In this document: positions 1-7,807 of the stretch, in pieces | How the letters are laid out: each line of letters opens with the position of its first letter | How positions within the stretch are numbered: the stretch's first letter is position 1 | Assembly: GCA_036311285.1 (NCBI GenBank) | Contig: JAXJQF010000011.1 | Location: 1 to 19,135 of the forward strand | Source of the DNA: JAXJQF01 sp036311285 | GTDB taxonomy: Bacteria; Pseudomonadota; Gammaproteobacteria; Enterobacterales; Succinivibrionaceae | DNA length: 19,135 nt | Reading direction: 5' to 3' | Notes under the pieces: generated by a model | What the model saw: the letters and a program-made list of their open reading frames with translations, nothing else | What the model was told of the DNA's origin: nothing | Databases searched by the model: none | Translations under genes and position numbers: made by a program

Positions 1-21
1 TATTTGTGTATTATACGCATG

Positions 22-90
22 AAGGGACATAAAGTATTCTCTCTATTTTTTTTAGTCGCTTAAAATATTAGAGTACTTTTGTCCCTTTTT
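22..90 (+). terminator. Long imperfect hairpin with T-run, probable terminator of an upstream plus-strand gene
   Basis: Positions 22-40 pair with 70-87 (outer AAGGGAC with GTCCCTT, one bulged T at position 30). A short internal loop follows, then an inner stem 44-49/62-67. The plus strand then reads a T-run at 86-90. This fits an intrinsic terminator for a plus-strand gene lying left of the window. The minus strand lacks a comparable T-tract after the hairpin. The stem is longer than most terminators, so a structured RNA end is an alternative. Confidence 0.5.
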
Positions 91-134
91 CAATCTTTAC
101 ATTTCCAACAATTCCGTGAAGAGTCATAAAATAT

Positions 135-156
135 AAGGTCCTTTTAAAAGGACCTT
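135..156 (-). terminator. Terminator of the orphan lipoprotein gene
   Basis: A perfect 22-base palindrome (arms AAGGTCC and GGACCTT around an AT-rich centre) begins 4 nt after the stop codon of the minus-strand lipoprotein gene. On the minus strand it is followed by a U-rich tract (TATATTTT). Position and shape fit an intrinsic terminator. Confidence 0.7.
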
Positions 157-160
157 TAAT

Positions 161-856
161 TTACTTACTATCTTCTTTTTCCTTTAGCTGTTTCATAGCT
201 GTTTCAAAACCTGCTTCCCACCCTTTTCTTACTTCGTCGTTTATTGTCTTATATTTATTAGGAGAAACAAATCTTATAACACTACTAAATTTTGCTTCGT
301 CACCTAATAGAGCCACCCACTTAGGATTGTAACTTCTTTCTGAAATTTTATCCCATTCAATCACATTCTTCATAACATCTTTTAGTTTAGTCTGATTCTC
401 TAAAGCATATTTACCGATAACACTTCCATACCTTACACTTAAGCCTGTAACCCCTTTATGAACACTTTTATCTAGAGATTTATTAGCATCACTTCTAGCT
501 CTTAATTGAGCCGTATAGTACCAAAACATAGCCACATCAAAATTACCAGACTTAAACACTTGCTCAGAATAAGCGAATAAAATAGGTGGTTCAAAACTAT
601 TAGGATCTTTCATAACCATCTTTATAGTGTCGATATCCCCATTAGAGATTTCTTTTGAAATCTTATCTATTCTTTCTTTGTCAATATCAGCATATTCTCC
701 TTGCAAAACATTAAACATCTCACCTAATTCTTTATTAATAGGCATTTTCATTGCTCTTTCCGAAAGACCTTCACTTGTTGATTCAACAACACAGCCTGAT
801 AAACTTATTACAGAACAAGATAAAAGTATCGATAAAATTATTCTTCTCAAATTCAT
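161..856 (-). CDS. Putative outer-membrane lipoprotein of unknown function
   Basis: The gene encodes a predicted lipoprotein of 231 aa. The chosen ATG at 856 gives a classic signal: basic MNLRR, a hydrophobic stretch, then the lipobox LSGC with lipidated Cys22. The residue after Cys22 is Val, not Asp, so Lol sorting to the outer membrane is likely. A start 9 codons upstream would only place extra polar residues before the signal. The mature part is mostly helical and soluble. A central segment around residues 108-125 (AMFWYYTAQLRARSDANK) resembles, from memory, a motif in uncharacterised gammaproteobacterial lipoproteins, but I cannot name a family. It lies alone between its own terminator and a divergent ddl gene. 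Function is unknown; the lipoprotein call is firm. Confidence 0.75.
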   Translation of the reverse strand: MNLRRIILSILLSCSVISLSGCVVESTSEGLSERAMKMPINKELGEMFNVLQGEYADIDKERIDKISKEISNGDIDTIKMVMKDPNSFEPPILFAYSEQVFKSGNFDVAMFWYYTAQLRARSDANKSLDKSVHKGVTGLSVRYGSVIGKYALENQTKLKDVMKNVIEWDKISERSYNPKWVALLGDEAKFSSVIRFVSPNKYKTINDEVRKGWEAGFETAMKQLKEKEDSK

Positions 857-879
857 ATAACATTCTTCTATGTGACTTG

Positions 880-908
880 ACAATATATCTAATTATATAT
901 TGTCTCAA
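880..908 (-). promoter_or_regulatory. Weak candidate promoter for the lipoprotein gene
   Basis: On the minus strand TTGAGA (903-908) is followed after 17 nt by TATTGT (880-885), placing a start site some 15-20 nt upstream of the lipoprotein ATG at 856. The -10 is a poor match. In such AT-rich DNA this is only a candidate. Confidence 0.25.
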
Positions 909-929
909 ATATAAAAACATTTGTATAAT
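900..929 (+). promoter_or_regulatory. Candidate promoter for ddl
   Basis: TTGTCT (900-905) is followed after 18 nt by a consensus TATAAT (924-929) in the 105-nt gap between the divergent lipoprotein and ddl genes. It would give a leader of about 25 nt before the ddl ATG at 962. The perfect -10 is the main support. Confidence 0.45.
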
Positions 930-961
930 TTATTATTATCTATTTTTTTCGAGTTTTTAAT

Positions 962-1960
962 ATGACAATCAAAAATATCAATGTTTTAATATTGTGTGGA
1001 GGAGACGGCTCTGAACATAATATATCTATAATAAGTTCTAACTATATTAAAGAACAATTAAAAAACATCCCTAACATTAATACATATCATGTAGTAATCC
1101 ATAATAATAATTGGCTACTTAATGATAAGGAAAACTGTAGTTTATCAATGAATAAAAAACTATGTTTTGGCGAAGAACAAATTGATGTAGACTATGTTAT
1201 TCCTTGCATACATGGATATCCTGGTGAGACTGGAGATATTCAATCATATTTAGAAATGATTCAAATTCCATATCTTGGATGTGGATCAGAATCAAGTAAA
1301 ATTTGCTTTAATAAAATATCCACAAAACTCTGGTTCGACGCTATAGACATTCCAAACACAGAATTTGTGTTTATCACAAACAACTCAAAAGAAAACCAAA
1401 AAAAAGCAGAAGAATTCTTTGATAAACACAAAAATATCTTTATCAAAGCTGCGTCTCAAGGATCATCTGTCGGATGCTATAAAGTAGAAAAGAAGAGTGA
1501 TTTAAAAGATAAAATCAATGAAGCATTTAAATACAGCAACGAAGTACTAATAGAAAAATCTGTAAAACCAAGAGAGTTAGAAATAGCTGCGTACGAATAC
1601 AAAGGAGAACTTATCATAACCAACCCTGGTGAAATAATTACACCATCAAATAATTTCTATACTTTTGACGAAAAATATAAATCAGATTCTCATTCTTATA
1701 CTAAAATTGAAGCCGAATTAGATGAAAATACTTTAAATAAAATAAAGACGTACGCTAGAAAAGCTTTTGTTGATTTAAAACTAAAAGACCTTTCTAGAAT
1801 TGACTTCTTCCTATTAGAAGATTCAACAATTTTATTAAACGAAATTAACACATTCCCTGGTATGACACAAATTTCGATGTTCCCTAAAATGTTAGAACAC
1901 CACGGTGAAAACATGAAAGATTTTCTTTTAGATAGAATTCTTTCATCTCTTAATATTTAA
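962..1960 (+). CDS. ddl: D-alanine--D-alanine ligase
   Basis: This cytoplasmic ATP-grasp ligase joins two D-alanines for the peptidoglycan stem peptide. The 332-aa length lies between E. coli DdlB (306) and DdlA (364). Visible signatures are CGGDGSEHNISIIS at 12-25 (N-terminal substrate-binding motif with the conserved Glu18-His19), QGSSVG at 166-171 (ATP-grasp glycine-rich loop), FYTFDEKYKSD at 232-242 (omega loop with the KY pair typical of D-Ala ligases rather than D-Ala-D-Lac VanA types), RID at 279-281 and NEINTFPGMT at 293-302 (metal-binding end). It is the only plus-strand protein gene here, converges on uvrD, and is not in a mur cluster. The ribosome binding site is weak, but the start matches family N-termini. 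Whether it is the only Ddl of the organism cannot be seen. Confidence 0.93.
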   Translation: MTIKNINVLILCGGDGSEHNISIISSNYIKEQLKNIPNINTYHVVIHNNNWLLNDKENCSLSMNKKLCFGEEQIDVDYVIPCIHGYPGETGDIQSYLEMIQIPYLGCGSESSKICFNKISTKLWFDAIDIPNTEFVFITNNSKENQKKAEEFFDKHKNIFIKAASQGSSVGCYKVEKKSDLKDKINEAFKYSNEVLIEKSVKPRELEIAAYEYKGELIITNPGEIITPSNNFYTFDEKYKSDSHSYTKIEAELDENTLNKIKTYARKAFVDLKLKDLSRIDFFLLEDSTILLNEINTFPGMTQISMFPKMLEHHGENMKDFLLDRILSSLNI

Positions 1961-1965
1961 ATTTC

Positions 1966-1991
1966 ACTCCCTATAAATACTTATAGGGAGT
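1966..1991. terminator. Shared hairpin terminator between convergent ddl and uvrD
   Basis: An 11-bp perfect stem (ACTCCCTATAA with TTATAGGGAGT) around the loop ATAC lies 5 nt after the ddl stop and 4 nt after the uvrD stop. The plus strand continues TATTTTATT and the minus strand reads GAAATTTAAAT. It therefore probably ends ddl transcription efficiently and may also serve uvrD, the last gene of the minus-strand run. Confidence 0.8.
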
Positions 1992-1995
1992 TATT

Positions 1996-3990
1996 TTATT
2001 CATTTGATGGCACAAATTTCTTAAAGGATACGAAATCCTTATCCAACTCATCAATAAAAAAACTCTTTCCTTTATATGAAAACCCACCAGTTTTATAATC
2101 AAATCTAGAATTGCTATAAGTTATAATCAACTCTCTCTTTGCACGCGTAATAGCTACATAAGCAAGACGTCTTTCTTCCTCAATATGTTCTTTGGTCAGA
2201 AAAGTATTTTCTAAAGGTAATAACTCATTCTCAAAACCTGCAATAATTACACATGGAAACTCTAGTCCCTTGGCACTATGAATAGTCATTAAACGTACTT
2301 TATTTGTAACTTCGCTATCTTTAGTATCTAATGGAGTTAAAAGCATAATATTATTTAAATATGTTGTTATAATATCTCTAAGCTTATAACCATTATTTAT
2401 CTCTTGATCTTTATAATCTTCATTAAATGACGCAATTAGTTCATAAATATTTCTTACACGTGATGATGACGAATCTTTATCTTCAGCTTCGTCACGAGAT
2501 TCATAGTAAGATAAAATTCCTGTATCAAGAACAAGTTTCTCTAAATAATCTACAACTTTTAGATTTTCTTTACTTTCCTCTAAAAGACTTATAAATCTAT
2601 CTATCGTTGCTACAAACTTAGCAACACTTTTTGATTCCTTGCCGTATATTCTGCAAGCGTCATACATTGAACAGTCTTGTTCTTTAGATATATTTTTTAT
2701 TTTACTAATTGTTGTTTTTCCAATTTTTCTAGAAGGAACATTTATGATTCTTTCTAACGATAAATCATCACTTGTATTTATACATAGCTTGATATATGAC
2801 AGAACATCTTTTACTTCTTCTCTATCAAAATATCTTAAACCTCCATATACATGAAAATCTATTCCCTTTTTTACTAACTCTTGTTCAATTAATTTCGATT
2901 GAGCGTTTGTTCTATATAAGATAGCAATTTCATCATTTTCAAAATGTTGTTTTGCAACCTTAGATTGCATTAATGATACTAACTTTGTAATTAGCTTTGC
3001 TTCTTCTATTGCAGTATCGGATTCTATTACAATAACTTTTTTATCTGAATTTTCGTAAGCTGATTTCAATTCTTTATTTACAAATCTATTTTGATTATTT
3101 TTAATTAAACTATTAGCAGTTTTTAAAACAGAATTTATTGAACGATAATTTTTTAATAATTGTACTTGTTTTACATTTGAAAAATCTTTTGTAAACCTAA
3201 ACATATTGTCGATAACTGCACCTCTCCATCCATAAATAGATTGGTCATCATCACCAACGACTAATACATTGGTTTCATTACCGGCCAGTAATCTGAGCCA
3301 TTTATATTGAAGCTCGTTAGTATCTTGAAATTCATCAACCAAAATTTGTTTATACTTTAGGTTATAAAATTTTCTTACCTCAAGATTATCTTTTAATAAT
3401 TCATAAGTTCTTAACAATATTTCAGAAAAATCTACTACACCTAATTTTTCACATCTATCCTGATATAAAGTGTAAACATCTGAAAACTTTTCTAAATTAC
3501 TTTCATTTTCCCAACAATCTGATGGACGTTTACATTTTTCTTTTAAAGCACTGATCTGATTTAAATATTGTTTTGCCTTAGAAGTTTCTTTAATACCAAG
3601 ACTCTTTAAAATCTCGTTTATAATTTTCTGTTGAATAGATGTATCTATAATAGAAAAGTTGGAATTTAAATTTGCTTCCTTAAAAAAACGACGCAAGATT
3701 AATAAACATGTACTATGAAAAGTAGAACATGTTATATACTTAATATCTTCATAATTTAATAAACTCTCTAATCTATTACGCATCTCTTGAGCTGCTTTAT
3801 TAGTAAAAGTAACGGCTAAAATATTATTTGAGTTTATTTGATGGTGTTTGATAAGATAAGCTATTCTATGAGTTAGAACTTTTGTTTTACCTGTACCAGC
3901 TCCAGCAATAACTAATAAATTAGTCAGTTCTGACGATACAGCCTTCCTCTGCTCATCATTTAAATCACTCAATATATGTTCACAATTCAT
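1996..3990 (-). CDS. uvrD: DNA helicase II, UvrD, lacking the C-terminal domain
   Basis: This superfamily 1A 3'-5' helicase acts in nucleotide excision and mismatch repair. Motifs are complete: Q-motif NDEQRKAV at 11-18, Walker A AGAGTGKT at 29-36, DEFQD at 219-223, GDDDQSIYGWRGA at 246-258, TIHSAKGLEFP near 560 and EERRLAYVAITRAKRE near 600. Segments such as FQDTNELQYKWLRLLAG and YGGLRYFDREEVKD follow UvrD rather than Rep, as does the position after yigB. The protein is 664 aa, against about 720 for E. coli UvrD. It stops soon after the last helicase motif, so the flexible C-terminal region with its Tudor-like RNA polymerase/UvrB-interaction domain is missing. An AAAGGAAA ribosome binding site precedes the ATG. 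It is the final gene of the xerC-yigB-uvrD group. Confidence 0.93.
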   Translation of the reverse strand: MNCEHILSDLNDEQRKAVSSELTNLLVIAGAGTGKTKVLTHRIAYLIKHHQINSNNILAVTFTNKAAQEMRNRLESLLNYEDIKYITCSTFHSTCLLILRRFFKEANLNSNFSIIDTSIQQKIINEILKSLGIKETSKAKQYLNQISALKEKCKRPSDCWENESNLEKFSDVYTLYQDRCEKLGVVDFSEILLRTYELLKDNLEVRKFYNLKYKQILVDEFQDTNELQYKWLRLLAGNETNVLVVGDDDQSIYGWRGAVIDNMFRFTKDFSNVKQVQLLKNYRSINSVLKTANSLIKNNQNRFVNKELKSAYENSDKKVIVIESDTAIEEAKLITKLVSLMQSKVAKQHFENDEIAILYRTNAQSKLIEQELVKKGIDFHVYGGLRYFDREEVKDVLSYIKLCINTSDDLSLERIINVPSRKIGKTTISKIKNISKEQDCSMYDACRIYGKESKSVAKFVATIDRFISLLEESKENLKVVDYLEKLVLDTGILSYYESRDEAEDKDSSSSRVRNIYELIASFNEDYKDQEINNGYKLRDIITTYLNNIMLLTPLDTKDSEVTNKVRLMTIHSAKGLEFPCVIIAGFENELLPLENTFLTKEHIEEERRLAYVAITRAKRELIITYSNSRFDYKTGGFSYKGKSFFIDELDKDFVSFKKFVPSNE

Positions 3991-4003
3991 TTTATATTTC
4001 CTT

Positions 4004-4714
4004 TCATAAAAATATTTGTAATAATTCTGATATGTTTTCTATTTTACAATTTGGTAATACTCTTAATTTTTTTTCATTCATTCTATATTGTGTTTGCCAA
4101 ATTACTTGTGCGCCAATATTATATGCACCAAACACATCTGTTTTTTCATCATCACCAACATGACATAATTCTAATGGTTTAATATTATAAAGCTTTAACA
4201 AATAATCAAATATTCTTTTTGACGGCTTTGCCCCTATATTTATATTTGCATAGATAAAATTATCAAATAGATTTCCTAATTCCTTATTCTGAAAATTTGC
4301 ATTTCCATTAGATAAAACGACTAATTTGTACTTACTTGCTAAGCTCGATAAAACATCAAATGTTTCACGTGAAATATTTATATTAGACCTTATTTCAATA
4401 AAATACTGTAGTAATTCTTTAGATTTTTTCTTTGCTTCTGAACTTGAATATCCATTACGGATTAATAAGTTATATAACACAAAAAAACGTAATAAACTCA
4501 CATCGCTACTTAATTCCGGTAATTCAAAAACTAACCTTTTCTTTTCCTGGTTATATACTTCTTTACTAAACTCAAAGTTATTAAAATAATTAGACTTTAG
4601 GTGCTGATAAAATTCTTCTTCTGCATGTGTAATGATATCCTTATTATCATATAGCGTATCATCTAAATCAAAAGACAAAATTTTAGGTTTAATTATTTCT
4701 TTATATATAATCAT
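4004..4714 (-). CDS. yigB: HAD-family phosphatase YigB (FMN/nucleotide phosphatase type)
   Basis: This cytoplasmic haloacid dehalogenase-superfamily hydrolase has 236 aa. HAD motif I is FDLDDTLYDN at 15-24 (nucleophile Asp16, general acid Asp18). Motif II is the Ser in VVLSNGNAN, motif III the Lys in IGAKPSKRIF, and motif IV HVGDDEKTDVFGA. Length, motifs and position between xerC and uvrD match E. coli YigB, which dephosphorylates FMN and other phosphoesters, although the physiological substrate here is an inference. A helical cap domain lies between motifs I and II. It is spaced 13 nt from both xerC and uvrD and is surely cotranscribed with them. No strong ribosome binding site precedes its ATG, so translational coupling to xerC is possible. 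Confidence 0.88.
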   Translation of the reverse strand: MIIYKEIIKPKILSFDLDDTLYDNKDIITHAEEEFYQHLKSNYFNNFEFSKEVYNQEKKRLVFELPELSSDVSLLRFFVLYNLLIRNGYSSSEAKKKSKELLQYFIEIRSNINISRETFDVLSSLASKYKLVVLSNGNANFQNKELGNLFDNFIYANINIGAKPSKRIFDYLLKLYNIKPLELCHVGDDEKTDVFGAYNIGAQVIWQTQYRMNEKKLRVLPNCKIENISELLQIFL

Positions 4715-4727
4715 TTACTAATAACAC

Positions 4728-5690
4728 TTACTGTTCTTTCTCGATTGCTTTTTCTAGCGGATGTGACTTTGAATATTCTTTCTTTAAGTAATTTACGTCA
4801 ACATGTAAATACATTTGAGTAACACTTAAAGACGAGTGACCTAAAATTTCTTGTACCACTCTTAAATCCCCCCCTCTTGACACCATTTCAGTCGCACATG
4901 AATGTCGAAGCTTGTGTGGACTTAAACTTATAGGTAATTCTAAGTTTTTTCCTTTTTCTTTCATCATCAACTGAACAGCTCTTGACGATAATGGATTACC
5001 AAATTTATTGATAAACACATTGTCACATGTTGGTGAAAATGTTTCTCTTACGTTCATCCATACAAGTAAAGCCTTTAATGCATGTTCTCCAAATGGAACA
5101 ATACGCTCTTTATTCCCTTTACCTAGAATTAAAATTTCTTGTTTAACAAAATCTATATCACATATTTTAATATTCAAAAGTTCGGATAATCGAATTCCTG
5201 TTGCATACAATAACTCGAGGATTGCACAATCTCTAAAATCTTTCGTTTTACCTTCAGATTCTAGATTTATAATTTGTTCAAATTGTTCATTATTGATAAA
5301 TTGAGGTAAATTTTTACTAAACTTAGTTGTCTTAATTAAGTAAAGGGGTGATTTTTCTATATAACCTTTCATAAGAAGAAAATTATATAAACTCTTTAAT
5401 AATGAAATTAAATGAGCTCTAGAACGATTACTTATAGGTTCATCGTTGTCTTTTTTATAATTTCTAATAACGTATCTTATTGATACTTCATCAAGCTCTT
5501 CCCATGTTTTTAACTTAGGATTATTTTCTCTTATTATAGAAATTACTTTTTTTAAGGTTACCCAATATCCCTTACATGTAACTGGACTAAGCTTCTCATT
5601 TTTGTCTTTATATTTTATAAATTCAAAAAGTCGTTGAACAAACAAATTTTCTTTTTCAATACTGTTTTCTAGATTATATATCTTATTCAT
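4728..5690 (-). CDS. xerC: Tyrosine recombinase XerC
   Basis: XerC acts with XerD and FtsK at the dif site to resolve chromosome dimers. From the ATG at 5690 it has 320 aa (E. coli 298). The N-terminal SAM-like DNA-binding domain covers about residues 13-115. The catalytic domain carries the full set: Arg167 (TGIRLSEL), Lys191 (GKGNKER), His259-x-x-Arg262 (HKLRHS), His285 (LGHSSLS) and nucleophile Tyr294 (MYLHVD). A GTG at 5711 would add seven residues and overlap the preceding gene by 14 nt. The ATG at 5690, 7 nt after that gene's stop, is more economical, but neither has a strong ribosome binding site. XerC is chosen over XerD or an integrase from the dapF-xerC-yigB context and absence of mobile DNA. 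The DUF484 gene usually found upstream in many gammaproteobacteria is missing. Confidence 0.9.
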   Translation of the reverse strand: MNKIYNLENSIEKENLFVQRLFEFIKYKDKNEKLSPVTCKGYWVTLKKVISIIRENNPKLKTWEELDEVSIRYVIRNYKKDNDEPISNRSRAHLISLLKSLYNFLLMKGYIEKSPLYLIKTTKFSKNLPQFINNEQFEQIINLESEGKTKDFRDCAILELLYATGIRLSELLNIKICDIDFVKQEILILGKGNKERIVPFGEHALKALLVWMNVRETFSPTCDNVFINKFGNPLSSRAVQLMMKEKGKNLELPISLSPHKLRHSCATEMVSRGGDLRVVQEILGHSSLSVTQMYLHVDVNYLKKEYSKSHPLEKAIEKEQ

Positions 5691-5697
5691 ATAGATA

Positions 5698-6522
5698 TTA
5701 TATTTGAACACTTCCGTCGAAGACAGAATCTACAACTTCATTTACAGTTAAACTTATTTTGTTTTTTATTTTTTTTATAGTATATTCTTTTTTGTTTAAT
5801 GAAACTGTAAAAGTATCATCAGCTTTGTCAGAATATAAAGCTATCATAGAAGACAATGAAGATATACTACTTTCAACTTTACCTTGTTTGTCATAAGCAG
5901 AAATTTTATAAATACTCCCCTTCTTTTCATCTATAAAAACCACAACAACATCTGCAACAAATCTCTCATGATTTATTATTTCTGATGCAATTTTTTCTTC
6001 CACACTTTTATCATCAATGGGGTTATTTACAACACATAAAGTTCTAAATACATTCAAACAATTGCAAAGTATATTTTTTTCAGAAAGCTGTAATATATAT
6101 GTTTTCTCTTTTTTTACCGCTTTAAAATTGATATTACTTGGTTCAAAATCTGGTGTACCAATAAAAATTTCATGTAGATTATCTTTACAAAAATTAATAA
6201 CCTTACTTCCAAAACTTGTACCTATTTTCAAACTATATTTATTAGATAGACCTTTTTGATAAACAAAATGATAAATCATAACAAATAACTCTGGTGAATC
6301 ATTTATTATTTCATTACCATTTTTATCATATATTCTGCAATATATATCATCATCTGAATCATATGGAGGTTCAATTACTAATAAATAATCAAACCCAATA
6401 CCATATTTTCTTGAAGAAAGTTTTTCTATTTTTTTCTGAGAAAGATAAATATTCTGAGTAATACAATCAATTACTACAGCATCCTCATTTCCACAATATA
6501 ACTTTGAAAAAAACAGAATCAC
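5698..6522 (-). CDS. DapF-like pseudoenzyme (diaminopimelate epimerase fold, active site lost)
   Basis: The gene lies in the dapF slot between lysA and xerC. From a GTG at 6522, preceded by AAGAGAAAG, it encodes 274 aa, the same length as E. coli DapF. It aligns along the whole length with retained blocks: TQN at 22-24, GIGFDYLLVIEPPYD at 41-55, KGLSNK at 90-95, PDFEPS at 124-129, EKTYIL at 139-144 and HERF at 185-188. Against E. coli DapF (recalled sequence), catalytic Cys73 is Asp75 and Cys217 is Ile220. The loops CGNGARC and ACGSGAC are gone. Substrate-binding N11, Q44, N64, N157, N190, E208 and R209 read E, Y, D, R, V, D and K. Such a protein should not racemise diaminopimelate. The frame is intact, so it may have a structural or regulatory role or be slowly decaying. 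Longer frames starting inside lysA would add residues with no homology. Confidence 0.85.
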   Translation of the reverse strand: MILFFSKLYCGNEDAVVIDCITQNIYLSQKKIEKLSSRKYGIGFDYLLVIEPPYDSDDDIYCRIYDKNGNEIINDSPELFVMIYHFVYQKGLSNKYSLKIGTSFGSKVINFCKDNLHEIFIGTPDFEPSNINFKAVKKEKTYILQLSEKNILCNCLNVFRTLCVVNNPIDDKSVEEKIASEIINHERFVADVVVVFIDEKKGSIYKISAYDKQGKVESSISSLSSMIALYSDKADDTFTVSLNKKEYTIKKIKNKISLTVNEVVDSVFDGSVQI

Positions 6523-6541
6523 TTTCTTTCTCTTTTGTTTG

Positions 6542-7783
6542 TTACAATAATTTTTCTTTTTGCCACAAGTCTTCAAATGTTTCACGTTCTCTAATAACAT
6601 GTTCAACATCTTGATCTACTAAGATTTCAGCAGCTCTTGGACGCGAGTTGTAATTAGAAGACATAGCAAAACCATAAGCCCCCGCTCCCTTAACAACTAA
6701 GTAATCGCCAGAGCCTACCTTTAAAGTTCTATCCTTTCCTAAGAAGTCTCCTGTTTCACAAATAGGGCCTACAATATTATAAGTGCTTTCTTCTTTATCT
6801 GTAATTTCAACTTCCTTTATATCCATCCATGATTCATATAATGATGGTCTAATTAAGTCGTTCATAGCTGTATCAACTATACAGAAATTACAAACTTCTC
6901 CTTTCTTAATATATTCACATTTTGCTAATAAAATGCCCGCATTTGCAACCATAGCTCTACCTGGTTCACAAATAATCTTAAGATCATAGTTAGTTAACTT
7001 TTCCTGCACCTTAGATAAATATTCCATTGGTGTTGGAGGTGTTTCATCCTTATAAACAACACCTAAACCTCCTCCAATATCAATATGTTCTAAAACAATG
7101 TTTTCAGCTTTCAAACGGTCAACTAAAGCTAAAACCCTATCTAAAGCATCCATAAATGGCGTAATTGTTGTTAATTGAGAACCTATATGACAATCAATAC
7201 CGACAACCTTTAGACCACTTAATTGAGCTGCCTTTTTGTAAAGTTCAAAAGCCTTCTCAATTTGAACACCAAATTTATTGTTTTTTAAACCTGTTGAAAT
7301 ATATGGATGTGTTTTTGCATCAACATCAGGATTAACTCTTATAGAGACAGAAGCTTGTTTACTTAAAGAACAAGCTACTTCGTTAATTCTTAATAATTCA
7401 GCTTCTGATTCAACATTAAAGCATAAAATTCCTTTATCTAAAGCAAATTTAATATCTTGTTCTGACTTTGCTACACCAGAATAAACAACCTTCTTAGGGT
7501 CACCACCTGCCTTAATAACTCTTGATAATTCACCACAAGATACAATATCAAAACCAGCCCCTTTTTTGGCCATCAATTGTAAAATAGCAATATTACTATT
7601 AGCTTTTACCGCGTAACACACTAATAATTCTTTATCTGTTATTGCAGAATTAAATTGGTCAAATCTATCTTCTAAATACTTTTTAGAGTACACATATAAA
7701 GGTGTTCCATACTTAGATGCTAACTCCTTTAAATTCACACCATCCATATGCATTACGTTATTTTTATAATCAAGACATTCCAT
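6542..7783 (-). CDS. lysA: Diaminopimelate decarboxylase
   Basis: This PLP enzyme (fold type III, alanine-racemase-like barrel) decarboxylates meso-diaminopimelate to L-lysine in the cytoplasm. It has 413 aa from the ATG at 7783, chosen because AAGGA sits about 8 nt upstream and the N-terminus matches Pseudomonas-type LysA. A GTG at 7801 is the alternative. Key residues are present: PLP Lys60 in YAVKANSN, HIGSQ at 199-203, GGGLG at 237-241, EPGRAM at 273-278, Cys342 in GPICETGD and Tyr370 in GAYGFAMSSNYN. The enzyme therefore looks fully functional. It requires meso-diaminopimelate, which the altered dapF-like neighbour should not be able to make. The stop lies 19 nt before that gene's GTG, and lptM ends 24 nt upstream, so all three are likely one transcript. 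Confidence 0.96.
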   Translation of the reverse strand: MECLDYKNNVMHMDGVNLKELASKYGTPLYVYSKKYLEDRFDQFNSAITDKELLVCYAVKANSNIAILQLMAKKGAGFDIVSCGELSRVIKAGGDPKKVVYSGVAKSEQDIKFALDKGILCFNVESEAELLRINEVACSLSKQASVSIRVNPDVDAKTHPYISTGLKNNKFGVQIEKAFELYKKAAQLSGLKVVGIDCHIGSQLTTITPFMDALDRVLALVDRLKAENIVLEHIDIGGGLGVVYKDETPPTPMEYLSKVQEKLTNYDLKIICEPGRAMVANAGILLAKCEYIKKGEVCNFCIVDTAMNDLIRPSLYESWMDIKEVEITDKEESTYNIVGPICETGDFLGKDRTLKVGSGDYLVVKGAGAYGFAMSSNYNSRPRAAEILVDQDVEHVIRERETFEDLWQKEKLL

Positions 7784-7807
7784 AAATTTTTCCTTAATCA
7801 CTCTTTT

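Noticed and set aside
1..63. A short open frame running from the left edge to a TAA at 61-63, containing an ATG with 13 following codons
   Set aside because: It lies inside the long hairpin, shows no ribosome binding site or recognisable sequence, and other frames are equally uninformative.
865..885. A CRP-binding half site (TGTGA) in the lipoprotein-ddl gap, and another TGTGA near 16070
   Set aside because: Neither has a matching TCACA arm at the required spacing.
1996..3990. Assignment of the helicase as Rep, because of its length near 670 aa
   Set aside because: Internal segments and the yigB-adjacent position match UvrD; the length reflects a missing C-terminal domain.
4728..5711. A phage or integron integrase as explanation for the tyrosine recombinase
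   Set aside because: Length, motif spacing and the dapF-xerC-yigB-uvrD context fit the housekeeping XerC, and no att sites or phage genes are present.
6523..6609. A start for the dapF-like gene up to 29 codons earlier, inside lysA
   Set aside because: The added residues have no counterpart in DapF, whereas the GTG at 6522 gives exactly the family length and an SD-like AAGAGAAAG upstream.
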